DNA from: a marine actinobacterium MedAcidi-G3
Lineage (GTDB): Bacteria > Actinomycetota > Acidimicrobiia > Acidimicrobiales > Poriferisodalaceae
DNA length: 64,000 nucleotides
Assembly: GCA_000817105.1 (NCBI GenBank)
Contig: JUEP01000003.1
Span: 1 to 64,000, forward strand
Direction: 5' to 3'
Shown here one piece after another: positions 49,961-59,475 of this stretch. How positions within the stretch are numbered: position 1 is the first letter of the stretch; every line of letters begins with the position of its first letter. The translations under genes and the position numbers were made by a program. A model generated the notes under the pieces. That model did no database searches. It was not told the DNA's origin and was given only the letters and a program-made list of their open reading frames with translations.

Positions 49961-52900
49961 TCACAGTTGTTGCCTCCGGAGTGCGTCTTCTTCGTCAGAT
50001 CCTCGCTCAGGGCGACTTATATCTATTCCTAATGCTTCTTCGGCTCGGAAAACATCTTCGTCTAGGCCCTGCATGTCTATTTGGTCACCGGTCAACGAGA
50101 TCACTTCAACATTTAGGCAAAGCGCTTGCATTTCCTTGATTAGGACTTTGAAGCTTTCTGGAATCCCTGGTTCGGGGATGTTCTTGCCTTTAACAATCGC
50201 CTCATATACCTGGACTCTTCCCAACGTGTCGTCAGACTTGATGGTCAAGAGCTCTTGAAGGAGATACGCAGCTCCATATGCCTCCAGAGCCCATACTTCC
50301 ATTTCGCCAAATCGCTGGCCACCGAACTGAGCTTTGCCGCCCAACGGCTGTTGGGTAATCATTGAGTAAGGGCCGGTAGACCTGGCGTGAATCTTGTCAT
50401 CGACAAGGTGAGCCAGTTTAAGGATGTAGCTATATCCGACCATGATGGGTTGGTCGTATGCCTCTCCGGATCGCCCATCGTAGAGAACAGCTTTGCCCGC
50501 AGAAGTCATCATCCGTTCGCCAGATGAGGCTTCTGGTCGCAAATTCTCCAGCGTTTTTTGGATGGTTGGGTGAGCACCAGCACGGTCTTCTTCATCCCAG
50601 CTAGCGCCGTCAAATACAGGCGTTGCCACGAACACTGACGGTTCAGTGCGTGGACGAGTTTTGCGCGCTGTATTCGACATAGGTTCGTTTCCAACGGCTG
50701 TACCGTCGACTTCCCAACCCCAGCGCGCTGCGTAACCCAAGTGAGCTTCAAGAACCTGGCCAACGTTCATTCGACTCGGCACGCCAAGCGGGCTGAGGAT
50801 GATGTCGACTGGTGTTCCATCAGCTAAATACGGCATTTCCTCAATTGGCAGGATCTTCGAGATCACACCTTTGTTGCCGTGACGGCCGGCAAGCTTGTCA
50901 CCGACACTGATTTTACGTTTTTGAGCGACATAGACACGCACAAGCTCATTGACGCCTGGCGGAAGTTCTTCATCTTCGTCTCGTTGAAGTACCCGAACGT
51001 CCGTTACTACTCCACGTTCTCCATGAGGAACCTTGAGCGAGGTGTCACGAACTTCGCGTGCTTTCTCACCAAAAATGGCTCGAAGCAAACGTTCTTCTGG
51101 GGTCAGTTCTGTTTCGCCCTTTGGCGTTACTTTTCCAACAAGCACATCCCCAGGACCTACTTCAGCACCAACGCGAACAACGCCCCGTTCGTCAAGGTCG
51201 GCTAGGACATCATCAGCCACATTGGGAATATCTCGGGTAATTTCTTCCGGGCCGAGTTTGGTGTCCCGAGCATCAATTTCGTGTTCATGAATATGAATCG
51301 ATGTAAGGACATCATCTTTCACGAGTCGCTCACTGAGAATGATCGCGTCTTCGAAGTTGTAGCCCTCCCAAGCCATATAGGCCACCAAAAGGTTTTTGCC
51401 GAGAGCTAATTCACCTTTGTCAGTAGACGGGCCGTCAGCAAGAATCTGTCCTGCCTTAACCTTGTCTCCCTCGCGTACGATCGGCTTCTGGTTTATGCAT
51501 GTGTCTTGGTTTGAGCGCTCGAACTTGAGCAGTTGGTGGCTTAACGTTCCAGCCTTTTTATATTCCACACTGATGTTGGTTCCGGTTACCTCGGTCACTA
51601 CTCCGTCTTCGTCAGCGAGGATCACGTCAGCAGCGTCGCCAGCGGCGCGTGCTTCGATGCCAGTACCTACATAAGCAGCTTCAGCGCGAAGCAGCGGGAC
51701 TGCTTGACGTTGCATATTCGCTCCCATAAGCGCGCGGTTTGCATCGTCATGCTCAAGGAAGGGGATCAACGCCGTTGCCACAGAAACAATTTGTTTCGGA
51801 GAAACGTCCATTAGGTCAACTTCGTCAGCTGGCACATAGCTGATTTCGGTGGTCGCAGCGAAGTAAGTGTCACGTTCCATCTGAAGTTTGAGATCGGCAA
51901 GACTTGCACCTTGCGGACTCTTGCGTACGAGAACTCGCGGGTTGCGGAACGTCTTATTTTCATTGAGTGGAGCGTTAGCCTGCGCTACAACGAATTCTTC
52001 TTCTTCATCGGCGGTTAAATAACGGATCTCGTCAGTTACTTTCCCTTGCTTCACCAATCGGTATGGAGATTCGATGAAACCAAATTCATTTACTCGCGCG
52101 AACGTTGCGAGTCCGCCGATCAGTCCAATATTGGGTCCTTCGGGCGTTTCAATGGGGCACATCCGGCCGTAGTGGCTGAAATGGACGTCGCGAACTTCGA
52201 AGCCTGCCCGTTCTCGTGAGAGACCTCCAGGGCCAAGCGCTGACAGACGACGCCGGTGAGTCAAACCTGACAATGGGTTGACCTGATCCATGAATTGCGA
52301 CAATTGCGAAGTACCGAAGAACTCTTTAATCGCCGCGGTTACCGGACGCGTGTTAATCAGTGTGGTGGGGGTGATTGCCTCCACATCTTGGGTAGTCATC
52401 CGTTCCCGGACAACACGTTCCATACGGCTGAGCCCGATGCGAACCTGATTTTGTATTAGTTCACCAACGGACCGAATTCGGCGATTGGCGAAGTGGTCCT
52501 GATCATCTAAACGATAGCCAGGTTCTGCATCAGCAAGGTGAAGTAGATAGCTAATCGATGCCAGTACTTCTGACCTGGTTAATACCTGTGAGTCAACTGC
52601 TGGGCGCTCAAGCTTCAACCCAAAAAGATCTTCAAGCTTTTCAATTTCAGCGCTCAACTTCTTATTCAGCTTGTATCGACCAACTTTGGATAAGGAGTAG
52701 CGACGATCATCAAAATAAGCGTTATTAAAATAATTTGCTGCAGCTTCAGCCGTTGGTGGTTCACCTGGGCGAGCTCGTTTATATATCTCTATTAGAGCTT
52801 CTTCTTGGGTCGGGTCAACTGGGCTGTCTTCTTCAGTTCGGGTCCACTTATCTCGTTCGGTTTCCCATTGGCCTTCTAGGAAATCAAAATGTTGGACAAA

Positions 52901-53563
52901 CCGCTCAAGGAAGCCGGGGTGGTTGGCCTCGTCGTATCCGAGTGCCCTTAAAATTGTGAAAACACTTAGGCGACGTTTGCGAGCAATTCGAGCTCCAGCC
53001 GTAACGTCTTTACCCGGTTTATGTTCGACATCAAATTCAATCCACTCGCCTCTATAAGGGTGAATGGTCCCAGTGACTAACTGGTGCTTTTGCATATTAC
53101 GAAGCCGGTATCTCTCACCTGGCTGAAAGATGACCCCCGGCGACCTAACCAGCTGGCTAACAATTACACGTTCTGTGCCATTAATGATGAAAGTGCCTTT
53201 GTCAGTCATCTTCGGGAAATCACCCATGAAGACTGTTTGTTCTTTGATTTCGCCTGTGTTGCGATTTAGGAACCGTGCGCGAACAAAGATCTGATCTGAA
53301 TACGTGTGATCTTTCTCTTTGCATTCTTTTTCTGAGAACTTTGGAGGCCCCTTAAGGTCTTCGTCGCTGCTATCAAACTCAAATTCGAGTTCAAGGTTCC
53401 CCGTAAAATCAGTTATAGGGCTTATGTCAGCGAAGGTTTCTGCTAATCCAATAGCAAGAAAGCGTTCAAAGGACTTTTTCTGGACGTCGATTAGGTCAGG
53501 TAATGGCAGTACCTCTTCGAGGTTGCCGAATGAATACCGTTCCCGGGCAGCGCGAGAAGACAA
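49961..53563 (-). CDS. rpoB: RNA polymerase beta subunit
   Basis: A 1200-residue subunit. The rifampicin region (about 410-445) reads [20 protein letters not shown] then [20 protein letters not shown]. Residues equal to E. coli D516, H526 and S531 are wild type, but Val stands where Asn518 is usual. Segments [20 protein letters not shown] and [20 protein letters not shown] are standard. The start codon is TTG, with AGGAG seven bases upstream. It is 171 bases after rplL. Confidence 0.98.
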   Translation of the reverse strand: MSSRAARERYSFGNLEEVLPLPDLIDVQKKSFERFLAIGLAETFADISPITDFTGNLELEFEFDSSDEDLKGPPKFSEKECKEKDHTYSDQIFVRARFLNRNTGEIKEQTVFMGDFPKMTDKGTFIINGTERVIVSQLVRSPGVIFQPGERYRLRNMQKHQLVTGTIHPYRGEWIEFDVEHKPGKDVTAGARIARKRRLSVFTILRALGYDEANHPGFLERFVQHFDFLEGQWETERDKWTRTEEDSPVDPTQEEALIEIYKRARPGEPPTAEAAANYFNNAYFDDRRYSLSKVGRYKLNKKLSAEIEKLEDLFGLKLERPAVDSQVLTRSEVLASISYLLHLADAEPGYRLDDQDHFANRRIRSVGELIQNQVRIGLSRMERVVRERMTTQDVEAITPTTLINTRPVTAAIKEFFGTSQLSQFMDQVNPLSGLTHRRRLSALGPGGLSRERAGFEVRDVHFSHYGRMCPIETPEGPNIGLIGGLATFARVNEFGFIESPYRLVKQGKVTDEIRYLTADEEEEFVVAQANAPLNENKTFRNPRVLVRKSPQGASLADLKLQMERDTYFAATTEISYVPADEVDLMDVSPKQIVSVATALIPFLEHDDANRALMGANMQRQAVPLLRAEAAYVGTGIEARAAGDAADVILADEDGVVTEVTGTNISVEYKKAGTLSHQLLKFERSNQDTCINQKPIVREGDKVKAGQILADGPSTDKGELALGKNLLVAYMAWEGYNFEDAIILSERLVKDDVLTSIHIHEHEIDARDTKLGPEEITRDIPNVADDVLADLDERGVVRVGAEVGPGDVLVGKVTPKGETELTPEERLLRAIFGEKAREVRDTSLKVPHGERGVVTDVRVLQRDEDEELPPGVNELVRVYVAQKRKISVGDKLAGRHGNKGVISKILPIEEMPYLADGTPVDIILSPLGVPSRMNVGQVLEAHLGYAARWGWEVDGTAVGNEPMSNTARKTRPRTEPSVFVATPVFDGASWDEEDRAGAHPTIQKTLENLRPEASSGERMMTSAGKAVLYDGRSGEAYDQPIMVGYSYILKLAHLVDDKIHARSTGPYSMITQQPLGGKAQFGGQRFGEMEVWALEAYGAAYLLQELLTIKSDDTLGRVQVYEAIVKGKNIPEPGIPESFKVLIKEMQALCLNVEVISLTGDQIDMQGLDEDVFRAEEALGIDISRPERGSDEEDALRRQQL

Positions 53564-53716
53564 CGGGATCTCCTAAAATATTCAGTTGCGACCGTGTGCA
53601 ACGGCCATGAGAAGCAGGGGCGCGCGATAGCTCTTAGTGTTTTCCAAAAAAGACGACACCAAAGCCACGACAGCGCACAGGTTAGCGGCCAGGACAGCTT
53701 TCAACAAACTGAACAC

Positions 53717-53731
53717 CACTAACGGTTAGTG
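53717..53731 (-). terminator. Weak hairpin after rplL (possible attenuator)
   Basis: CACTAA and TTAGTG pair around a CGG loop three bases past the rplL stop, with no U tract. A weak terminator or attenuator between rplL and rpoB is known in other bacteria. The rest of the 171-base gap shows nothing I can name. Confidence 0.35.
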
Positions 53732-53734
53732 CAG

Positions 53735-54121
53735 TTACTTTAAGTCGACCGTGCCGCCGGCAGCTTCAATAGCTTCCTTGGCTTTGTCGGCATCTTCTTT
53801 GGAGACTCCTTCGAGAATGTTGCTCGGTGCTCCTTCAACAAGATCTTTGGCCTCTTTGAGCCCAAGGCTAGTTAAGCCACGAACCTCTTTGATGACCTGA
53901 ATCTTCTTGTCGCCAGCGCCTGTAAGAACAACATCGAATTCATCTTTAGCTTCAGCAGCTTCGCCGCCAGCGTCTCCGCCAGCGCCCGCAGCGGCCATCA
54001 TGACCGGTGCCGCAGCTGCAGCTGTTACGTCAAACGTCTCTTCAAACGCTTTCTTAAGTTCGACGAGTTCGAGGACCGACATATTGCCAATTGACTCGAT
54101 GATCTCTTCGGTGGTTGCCAT
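53735..54121 (-). CDS. rplL: 50S ribosomal protein L7/L12
   Basis: A 128-residue stalk protein that recruits translational GTPases. The N-terminal dimer domain is followed by an Ala/Gly-rich hinge (about 35-55). The C-terminal domain has [20 protein letters not shown] and [20 protein letters not shown], the standard factor-binding site. It follows rplJ by 68 bases. Confidence 0.98.
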   Translation of the reverse strand: MATTEEIIESIGNMSVLELVELKKAFEETFDVTAAAAAPVMMAAAGAGGDAGGEAAEAKDEFDVVLTGAGDKKIQVIKEVRGLTSLGLKEAKDLVEGAPSNILEGVSKEDADKAKEAIEAAGGTVDLK

Positions 54122-54189
54122 TTCTTTCTCCTAGCTTGCTAGTTCCATTTCCGACTGCACTGCTGCACCCGGCTATTAATTACCTTGCT

Positions 54190-54864
54190 CTAAGCTTTTT
54201 CCTCAGGGTCCTCAGCCGCTGGTTCTTCAGCTGCAGGTTCTTCAGCCTCTTCAGCCGCAGGTTCTTCAGCCTCTTCAGCTGCAGGTTCTTCAGCTGCAGG
54301 TTCTTCAGCCTCTTCAGCTGCAGGTTCTTCAGCTGCAGGCGCATCACCCTTATCTGCCAACGCCTGAAGCAAATTAGCCATTTCAGAGAGCAAGTTGTTC
54401 ATCATCGATGCGATTTGCTGGAGCGGGGCTGCCAATCCACCAGCGATTGAAGACAAGAGTTCGTCGCGAGACGGCAAATCAGCAAGTTCACGAACCTGCG
54501 CTTCATCAAGAAGGTCGCCATTTAAGAGACCCCCTTTAATGATCAGGGCTTCGTTGGCAGCAGAGAACTGTTTTAGAGCCTTGGCCGCAGCGCCGGGGTC
54601 TTTTTCTACGAATGCCAGAGCGGTTGGGCCAACAAGCATGTCGACTAAACCTTCAGGAGTTCCTTCATCAAGCGCTCTACGTACCAAAGTGTTTTTATAG
54701 ATCTTGTAAACAGTTTCGGCCTCGCGCAAAGCGCCACGCAGGTCAGCCATTTGGCCGACATCAAGACCTCGATACTCGGTAATTAAAACCGCCTCAGCTT
54801 CGTTGAATCGTTCGCGTACGTCTTCAATAACGGCGGATTTCGCTTCTCGATTTTCTTGACTCAT
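54190..54864 (-). CDS. rplJ: 50S ribosomal protein L10 with acidic repeat tail
   Basis: A 224-residue stalk base protein. The core (1-170) includes ENREAKSAVIEDVRERFNEA, AVLITEYRGLDVGQMADLR and LVRRALDEGTPEG. After the L7/L12-binding helix the last 50 residues are an Ala/Glu/Pro repeat built from EEPAA units, encoded by direct DNA repeats. That tail is much longer than in E. coli. It lies after rplA with a 229-base leader and before rplL. Confidence 0.97.
   Translation of the reverse strand: MSQENREAKSAVIEDVRERFNEAEAVLITEYRGLDVGQMADLRGALREAETVYKIYKNTLVRRALDEGTPEGLVDMLVGPTALAFVEKDPGAAAKALKQFSAANEALIIKGGLLNGDLLDEAQVRELADLPSRDELLSSIAGGLAAPLQQIASMMNNLLSEMANLLQALADKGDAPAAEEPAAEEAEEPAAEEPAAEEAEEPAAEEAEEPAAEEPAAEDPEEKA
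54212..54339. repeat. Direct repeats encoding the L10 Ala-Glu-Pro tail
   Basis: Repeated 15-base (ttcttcagctgcagg) and 24-base units give EEPAA and EEAEEPAA in L10. Copies differ by single synonymous bases. Such arrays can change length by slippage. It lies wholly inside rplJ. Confidence 0.85.
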
Positions 54865-54885
54865 GTCTCACCCCCTTCGGGTAGT

Positions 54886-54908
54886 CGGTGCTCGCAAAGC
54901 GAACACCG
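54886..54908 (-). promoter_or_regulatory. Hairpin just before rplJ
   Basis: CGGTGCTCGC (54886-54895) pairs with GCGAACACCG (54899-54908) around a 3-base loop, with one G-U pair on the transcript. It ends about 20 bases before the rplJ ATG and could control access to the ribosome site. It sits at the 3' end of the presumed L10 leader. Confidence 0.5.
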
Positions 54909-55060
54909 AAACCGTGGCCGAAATAGTTCGACGGGGATTCAGAATTCACCTATTCGGGCTTGTAATGGTTTCCCACAACAATTTGGGGCCTAGGGCCACC
55001 AGAGGTCTACGGCGAGCAGAATTCAATTGTCTGATCAGGCTAGGGGCGCGATAGACGATT
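54909..55060 (-). ncRNA. Candidate L10 (rplJ) leader RNA
   Basis: The 229-base gap between rplA and rplJ holds GCCGTAGACCTCTGGTGG (54996-55013, minus strand) next to the GC-rich GGCCCTAGGCCCC. This resembles the GUAGAC-containing core of L10 leaders, which bind L10 and L7/L12 and autoregulate rplJL. Boundaries are approximate and the match is from memory, not a covariance search. Confidence 0.45.
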
Positions 55061-55093
55061 GCAAACTGACCGGCACTTATGATTTAAATTTAT

Positions 55094-55783
55094 TCAGTCA
55101 CCAAGTCTGCTTGGGTCAACCTTGATACCAGGACCCATCGTCGATGAAAGAGTGACTTTTTTGATATACCGACCCTTAGTTGAAGCCGGTCGCGCCCGCT
55201 CAATTTCGTCCATAACAGCCGAAAAATTAGCTACAAGGTCAGACGGCTCGAAACTAGTTTTGCCAATGGCAAGTTGCACATTGCCATATTTATCAGTGCG
55301 ATATTCGACTTTCCCGCCTTTGAATTCACCCACAGCTTTGGCAATCTCATTTGTTACAGTGCCGGACTTTGGATTAGGCATCAGACCACGTGGCCCGAGC
55401 ACACGACCAAGCTTGCCAACTAACGGCATCATGTCGGGCGTAGCTATAGCAAGGTCAAATTCGGTAAATCCGTCTTCAATACGTTTCGCCAGATCCTCAG
55501 CTCCGACAACATCAGCTCCGGCTTCAGTAGCCTCAGCAGCCAAATCTCCTTGAGCGAAGACTGCGACACGAACATCCCCACCAGTTCCGGACGGTAAGGC
55601 AACGGTGCCTCTAACCATTTGATCCGCTTTACGCGGGTCTACTCCCAGTCCAACCGCAATGTCGACCGCCTCGTCGAAGTTCGCCGAAGCTAACTCTTTG
55701 ACCAAACCAATCGCCTCAACAGGTTCATGGAACTTTTGCCTGTCAAAGCGTTCGCTAGCGTCGGAATATTTTTTACCACTCAT
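55094..55783 (-). CDS. rplA: 50S ribosomal protein L1
   Basis: A 229-residue mobile stalk protein that also acts as a translational repressor of the L11 operon in other bacteria. It begins [20 protein letters not shown] and has [40 protein letters not shown] and [17 protein letters not shown]. The 70-base gap upstream may hold an L1 site. rplK precedes it. Confidence 0.98.
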   Translation of the reverse strand: MSGKKYSDASERFDRQKFHEPVEAIGLVKELASANFDEAVDIAVGLGVDPRKADQMVRGTVALPSGTGGDVRVAVFAQGDLAAEATEAGADVVGAEDLAKRIEDGFTEFDLAIATPDMMPLVGKLGRVLGPRGLMPNPKSGTVTNEIAKAVGEFKGGKVEYRTDKYGNVQLAIGKTSFEPSDLVANFSAVMDEIERARPASTKGRYIKKVTLSSTMGPGIKVDPSRLGD

Positions 55784-55809
55784 TAATGTCGCCTTTCAGC
55801 TCCCTCTTC

Positions 55810-55845
55810 GAACGCAATCATCGGGCGAGGTCCTCCCGACGAGCG
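55810..55845 (-). promoter_or_regulatory. Possible L1 target in the rplK-rplA gap
   Basis: On the transcript TCGGGAGGACCTCGCCCGA forms a 5-bp stem with a 9-base loop and is followed at once by TGATTGCG. A short stem with adjacent GATGA is the kind of mimic L1 binds. The evidence is weak and based on appearance. Confidence 0.22.
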
Positions 55846-55853
55846 TTTATAAA

Positions 55854-56288
55854 TTAAGAACCTTGAACTTCAATTCCCATTGAGCGAGCTGTACCCGCAA
55901 CTTGAAGTTTGGCTGCTTCCAAATCATTAGCGTTCAAGTCAGGCATCTTGATATTGGCTATTTCTTCTAATTGTGCTTGGGAAATCGAGCCAACAGCATC
56001 TTCTCGCCCAGGTTCATGAGCTGCCTTATCAAGACGGGCAGCTTCTCGAATCAAGACAGAGGTTGGCGATGTTTTTGTTATGAATGAAAATGATCGATCT
56101 TCAAAGATCGTGATTTCAACAGGAACAATAGAACCTCGCTGATCCTCAGTTTGAGCGTTATAGGCCTTACAAAAGTCCATAATTTGAACGCCATGAGGAC
56201 CAAGCGCCGTACCGACTGGCGGCGCGGGGCTTGCTTGTCCGGCTGGTATCTGAATCTTGACCATTGCGGCGACTTTCTTTTTCGCCAT
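55854..56288 (-). CDS. rplK: 50S ribosomal protein L11
   Basis: A 144-residue GTPase-centre protein, the thiostrepton target. It starts [20 protein letters not shown] and has [20 protein letters not shown] and [23 protein letters not shown] at 56288 gives the family length; the longer frame adds unrelated residues. It follows nusG by 93 bases. Confidence 0.98.
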   Translation of the reverse strand: MAKKKVAAMVKIQIPAGQASPAPPVGTALGPHGVQIMDFCKAYNAQTEDQRGSIVPVEITIFEDRSFSFITKTSPTSVLIREAARLDKAAHEPGREDAVGSISQAQLEEIANIKMPDLNANDLEAAKLQVAGTARSMGIEVQGS

Positions 56289-56381
56289 TAGCGTTCTCCA
56301 TAATTGATGGGGCTCTTGCTTTAGCAAAAGCGAGACATGTCATTGTTTCGGGTTGACTTCAAGAAGACAACCAGCGCAAGC

Positions 56382-57131
56382 TCAAATTTTTGCGACTTGA
56401 GCGAAATCTAGTTCTACGGGTGTTTCACGACCAAAAATATTTACGAGAACCTTTACCTTCAGTTGCTCTTCATTTATTTCCACTATTTCGCCTTGGAAAT
56501 CAGCGAACGGGCCCTCTTTAATTCGCACACTCTCGTTGAGTTCATATAGCAAACGAGGTTTGATCTTTCGTTGCGGCTCTTCGCCATCTTTTTTGATTGC
56601 TAAGAAATTGTCTACTTCTTTTCGGCGAAGTGGCGATGGTTTCCCACCAGGTCCCGCGAACCCAGTCACGCCAGGCGTGTTCCGGATCATGTGATGCACA
56701 TCGTCGTTTCGGCGAGACCGAATCAACAAATAGCCGGGGAACATCTTTTTCTGCACGACGACCCGCTGGCCATTGCGAAACTCGGTGACATCCTCCATCG
56801 GCACCACGACTTCATAAATTTTGTCTTCCATATCGAAAGACTGAACTCGGGCTTCAAGGTTTTGTTTCACCTTTTTTTCATAGCCTGACTGAGTGTGAAC
56901 AACGAACCACTTTCCAGGTCTGTCGTATGCAGAAACTTCTTTTGTGGTCTCCTCAAGAAGTTCATCCTCGTCAATTATTTCGGTGTCAACGGCAGCGACC
57001 TCTGACTGGTCGGTCTCAACGACGCCACCATCTGTTTCAGCTGCAGTTTCGATATCAGCAGAAGTTTCTGCGCCCAATAAGCGCCTGGCGGCGGCCATTG
57101 GATCTGTGTTTGAGGAATCAGTGTCGGTCAT
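56382..57131 (-). CDS. nusG: Transcription termination/antitermination protein NusG
   Basis: A 249-residue NusG. The NGN domain starts [20 protein letters not shown] and has [20 protein letters not shown] and [20 protein letters not shown]. The KOW domain is [20 protein letters not shown]. About 75 acidic N-terminal residues precede the NGN, as in actinobacterial NusG. I start at the ATG that shares one base with the secE stop; the longer frame runs into secE. Confidence 0.97.
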   Translation of the reverse strand: MTDTDSSNTDPMAAARRLLGAETSADIETAAETDGGVVETDQSEVAAVDTEIIDEDELLEETTKEVSAYDRPGKWFVVHTQSGYEKKVKQNLEARVQSFDMEDKIYEVVVPMEDVTEFRNGQRVVVQKKMFPGYLLIRSRRNDDVHHMIRNTPGVTGFAGPGGKPSPLRRKEVDNFLAIKKDGEEPQRKIKPRLLYELNESVRIKEGPFADFQGEIVEINEEQLKVKVLVNIFGRETPVELDFAQVAKI

Positions 57132-57442
57132 TAGTTCACATCGAAGAGGCGCAATACCCCTTCGCCGGTTAGGTAGTCCAGGCCTGCGATCATTGCAGTC
57201 AAGACCACAATGGTGACGAAGACGACTACGGAATAGTTGACAATTTCGTCCTTGGTAGGCCACACCACTTTGCGTAACTCACCTTTGACTTCACTTACGA
57301 ACTGGCGCGGACCTGCGCGTTCAGTATCCGGAGATGCTCCCGCTGCCGCACCGCGACGGTCACGATTGGCAATAGGGGCACCGTCTGCGCTCATTTCGCC
57401 CTGCTTCTGCAGATGCCTTCGTGTTTGTCGATTCATAGCCAT
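57131..57442 (-). CDS. secE: Preprotein translocase subunit SecE
   Basis: A 103-residue single-span membrane protein that clamps SecY. The conserved amphipathic segment is [20 protein letters not shown], followed by one hydrophobic helix ([17 protein letters not shown]). The N-terminal half is polar, basic and Ala/Gly-rich, with no clear domain. It lies between tRNA-Trp and nusG, the universal actinobacterial order. Confidence 0.96.
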   Translation of the reverse strand: MAMNRQTRRHLQKQGEMSADGAPIANRDRRGAAAGASPDTERAGPRQFVSEVKGELRKVVWPTKDEIVNYSVVVFVTIVVLTAMIAGLDYLTGEGVLRLFDVN

Positions 57443-57497
57443 GTGTTTGGTCCGTGGTCGGAGGTGAATAAATGAACTGTTGAGGGCAACAGCGGAG

Positions 57498-57571
57498 CAG
57501 GGCAGGAGGGACTTGAACCCACAACCTTCGGTTTTGGAGACCGGTGCTCTACCAAATTGAGCTACTGCCCT
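57498..57571 (-). tRNA. trnW: tRNA-Trp (anticodon CCA)
   Basis: A 74-base cloverleaf: acceptor AGGGCAG/CTGCCCT, anticodon stem CCGGT/ACCGA-type with loop CTCCAAA giving CCA, and T arm GTGGGTTCAAGTCCCTC region. No CCA tail is encoded. It lies 55 bases upstream of secE, a conserved neighbour. Confidence 0.96.
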
Positions 57572-57662
57572 CAGCGGAAAGAAACATCCTTACAATGAGG
57601 CAGTGAAAAACGATAGCAGCGAGCTTATGAGTTTCCTTTCCTAAAGCATATTCAGCTGTTCC

Positions 57663-58004
57663 TTAGCTTGCCTGGCTTACCCGACGACGTCCAGGTCTGG
57701 AAGTCAATCCAACAGCAAGCGCAACTCCCAAAGCGCACAAGCCAGCGATTTTCGATCGTTGCTTCCGGACGATAAGAGACTCTCTGTCCAAAGAATTAAC
57801 CGACTCCAGAATGCGAGTAGCTAATCCCCCTGGAATAGGTAATTCATCGCGTAACGCCAGAAGTTCGCGCTGTATGCGCCGTTCGCGAGACATTTCAGCC
57901 TGACATCGAAGGCAGCCGCGAACATGCTCTCGAAGTTTTGAGGATCCAATGATTTCGCCTCTAGCCATGGCTCTGATTTGGCGTTGTCGCGATTCACATC
58001 GCAT
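57663..58004 (-). CDS. Anti-sigma factor with zinc-finger domain (ZAS/zf-HC2)
   Basis: A 113-residue protein. The zinc anti-sigma motif HVRGCLRC (Hx3Cx2C) is present, with a Cys near the start (MRCES) as the likely fourth ligand. One hydrophobic segment near the C-terminus (IAGLCALGVALAVGL) predicts membrane anchoring. I start at the ATG at 58004, which overlaps the sigma gene end by 11 bases. It most likely binds and holds the adjacent sigma factor and releases it on a signal, perhaps redox, since Cys ligands can be oxidised. Confidence 0.82.
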   Translation of the reverse strand: MRCESRQRQIRAMARGEIIGSSKLREHVRGCLRCQAEMSRERRIQRELLALRDELPIPGGLATRILESVNSLDRESLIVRKQRSKIAGLCALGVALAVGLTSRPGRRRVSQAS

Positions 58005-58596
58005 GGCGAACCTGATACGACGCGCTAGATGAAGCAATAGATTCCCGAGTCTCGCGACTGGCCTGCACCGATAGACGCATCCGCTTTCGGCCCCGATGGA
58101 GCCGCACTTTCACTGCAGTAGCTGAAATTCCCAATTGGTTAGCTATTTCGGTATGGGCTAGATCGAAGACGTCCTTAAGCACAACAACGACTCGCAAATT
58201 AGTTGGAAGGTCATCTAACGCGCTTTGTACCTCGAAGCTGATTTCCGAGGCATCCAGTCGCCGTTCAGGGTGATATTCACCGTTTAGTTCAATGACGTCT
58301 TGTTCGATTTGGTCACACCGATAACGACCTCGACGGCTTAATAAGGTACTCGCACAGTTAACAGTAATTCGATGCATCCAAGTGGTGAATCTTGCTTCGC
58401 CGCGAAAGTCAATCAGGCCGCGATATGCCCGCAGGTAAGCTTCTTGCACAACGTCTAACGCGTCATCGTGGTTTTGGGTTAGACGCGCAGCCAGGGTGAA
58501 TATTTCGTTATATGTTGCCTCAACAAGACGTTCAAATGCATCATCATCGCCTCCCCGGGCAGCTGCGACGTCAGCACGAATTTGCGGTGTTGGCAT
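57994..58596 (-). CDS. ECF-family RNA polymerase sigma factor
   Basis: A 200-residue two-domain sigma-70 family factor (region 2 and region 4 only). Region 2 spans about residues 18-85 with DALDVVQEAYLRAYRGLIDF and ARFTTWMHRITVNCA. Region 4 (about 125-180) includes DLPTNLRVVVVLKDVFDLAH and IANQLGISATAVKVRLHRGR, the -35 recognition helix. It is coupled to a zinc anti-sigma gene. It sits between tRNA-Met and tRNA-Trp, where many actinobacteria have rpmG. Its regulon is unknown. Confidence 0.92.
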   Translation of the reverse strand: MPTPQIRADVAAARGGDDDAFERLVEATYNEIFTLAARLTQNHDDALDVVQEAYLRAYRGLIDFRGEARFTTWMHRITVNCASTLLSRRGRYRCDQIEQDVIELNGEYHPERRLDASEISFEVQSALDDLPTNLRVVVVLKDVFDLAHTEIANQLGISATAVKVRLHRGRKRMRLSVQASRETRESIASSSASYQVRHAM

Positions 58597-58716
58597 AGAC
58601 CGACGCTACTCGTCATTTACATGGCCTGTTGGCAAGCCTGAATAGTTATTGGTTGGAGTTTGGGGAAAATGCCACCACGTCATGGATCTTGGGTGTGGCC
58701 TTCAATCCTAACTTTG

Positions 58717-58790
58717 TAGCGGGACCGGGGTTCGAACCCGGGACCTCACGATTATGAGCCGTGCGCTCTGACCAACTGAGCTATCCCGCC
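58717..58790 (-). tRNA. trnM: tRNA-Met (anticodon CAT), elongator type
   Basis: A 74-base cloverleaf with acceptor GGCGGGA/TCCCGCT and loop CTCATAA (CAT). The first pair is G-U, without the mismatched 1-72 pair or the GGG/CCC anticodon stem of initiators, so it is elongator Met; Ile2 with lysidine is a minor alternative. It sits 15 bases from tRNA-Thr in one unit. Confidence 0.88.
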
Positions 58791-58805
58791 ATGCTCTTTC
58801 GAGCG

Positions 58806-58878
58806 AGCCACGACCGGGATTCGAACCCGGGACCTCCTCCTTACCATGGAGGCGCTCTACCAACTGAGCTATCGCGGC
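58806..58878 (-). tRNA. trnT: tRNA-Thr (anticodon GGT)
   Basis: A 73-base cloverleaf: acceptor GCCGCGA/TCGTGGC, D arm TAGCTCAGTTGGTAGAGC, anticodon stem CCTCC/GGAGG with loop ATGGTAA giving GGT. No CCA is encoded. It is followed by tRNA-Met, the usual actinobacterial pair. Confidence 0.95.
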
Positions 58879-58911
58879 AACCATGAACGGGCGAACCCGC
58901 GCAGGCTTCGA

Positions 58912-58941
58912 AGCTTACGGATCAACACCGATGATCCACAA
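58912..58941 (-). promoter_or_regulatory. Candidate promoter of the tRNA-Thr/tRNA-Met unit
   Basis: TTGTGG and TAAGCT are 18 bases apart on the minus strand; transcription would begin about 25 bases before tRNA-Thr. Found by eye. Confidence 0.35.
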
Positions 58942-58966
58942 CCCCTTGAACGGTACCTTTGTATAT

Positions 58967-59464
58967 ATGAAAGTCCGTTTGGCCAAACTTTCTGATGCCC
59001 CAGAAATCGCAGAGATCTATAACCATGAAGTTCTTTCTAGCGTGGCGACCTTCGATTTGGTCCCAAAATCTCTTGAAGAGCAGCGGGAATGGCTTCGCGA
59101 TCGGTCGGGTGCCTTGCCTTGCGTTGTCGCCATTGACACAGATGATGCCGTAGTCGGCTGGGCCTGTCTCTCGAAATACAGAGATAGACCCGCCTATGGA
59201 ACAAGTGTTGAGGATTCGATCTACGTCCATCAAAGCCATCAGGGTCATGGGGTTGGAAATTTGTTACTAGCAGAATTAACGCGGCTTGCAGATGAGCACG
59301 GGTTTCATTCAATTTTTGCTCGAATAGCCGGAGAAAACTCTCCTTCAATCTCTCTCCACAAGAAACATGGTTTCGAACTCGTGGGGGTGGAAAAAGAAGT
59401 CGGGCGTAAGTTTGGTCAATGGCTAGACGTAACCCTTATGCAGCGACTCACTCCTAGAGGATGA
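58967..59464 (+). CDS. GNAT family N-acetyltransferase, phosphinothricin acetyltransferase-like
   Basis: A 165-residue acetyltransferase starting MKVRLAKLSDAPEIAEIYNH, which fits the Pat/Bar/YwnH group. VEDSIYVHQSHQGHGVGNLL is the acetyl-CoA binding motif, and NSPSISLHKKHGFELVGVEK the family C-terminal motif. The group acts on amino groups of small molecules such as amino acid analogues. The substrate is not known. I start at the ATG before the conserved strand; an upstream reading from 58883 adds 28 unrelated residues. It is convergent with menB. Confidence 0.85.
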   Translation: MKVRLAKLSDAPEIAEIYNHEVLSSVATFDLVPKSLEEQREWLRDRSGALPCVVAIDTDDAVVGWACLSKYRDRPAYGTSVEDSIYVHQSHQGHGVGNLLLAELTRLADEHGFHSIFARIAGENSPSISLHKKHGFELVGVEKEVGRKFGQWLDVTLMQRLTPRG

Positions 59465-59475
59465 ACTCACGATTG

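Noticed and set aside
54115-54450. Plus-strand frame with Phe/Ser/Arg repeats
   Set aside because: It is the antisense of the L10 repeat tail; the repeat is explained by rplJ.
57572-57662. Possible rpmG between tRNA-Trp and the anti-sigma gene
   Set aside because: The 91-base gap is too short and has no L33 motif.
58883-58966. N-terminal extension of the GNAT gene
   Set aside because: The 28 extra residues do not resemble the family, and the region is needed as the tRNA-Thr promoter.
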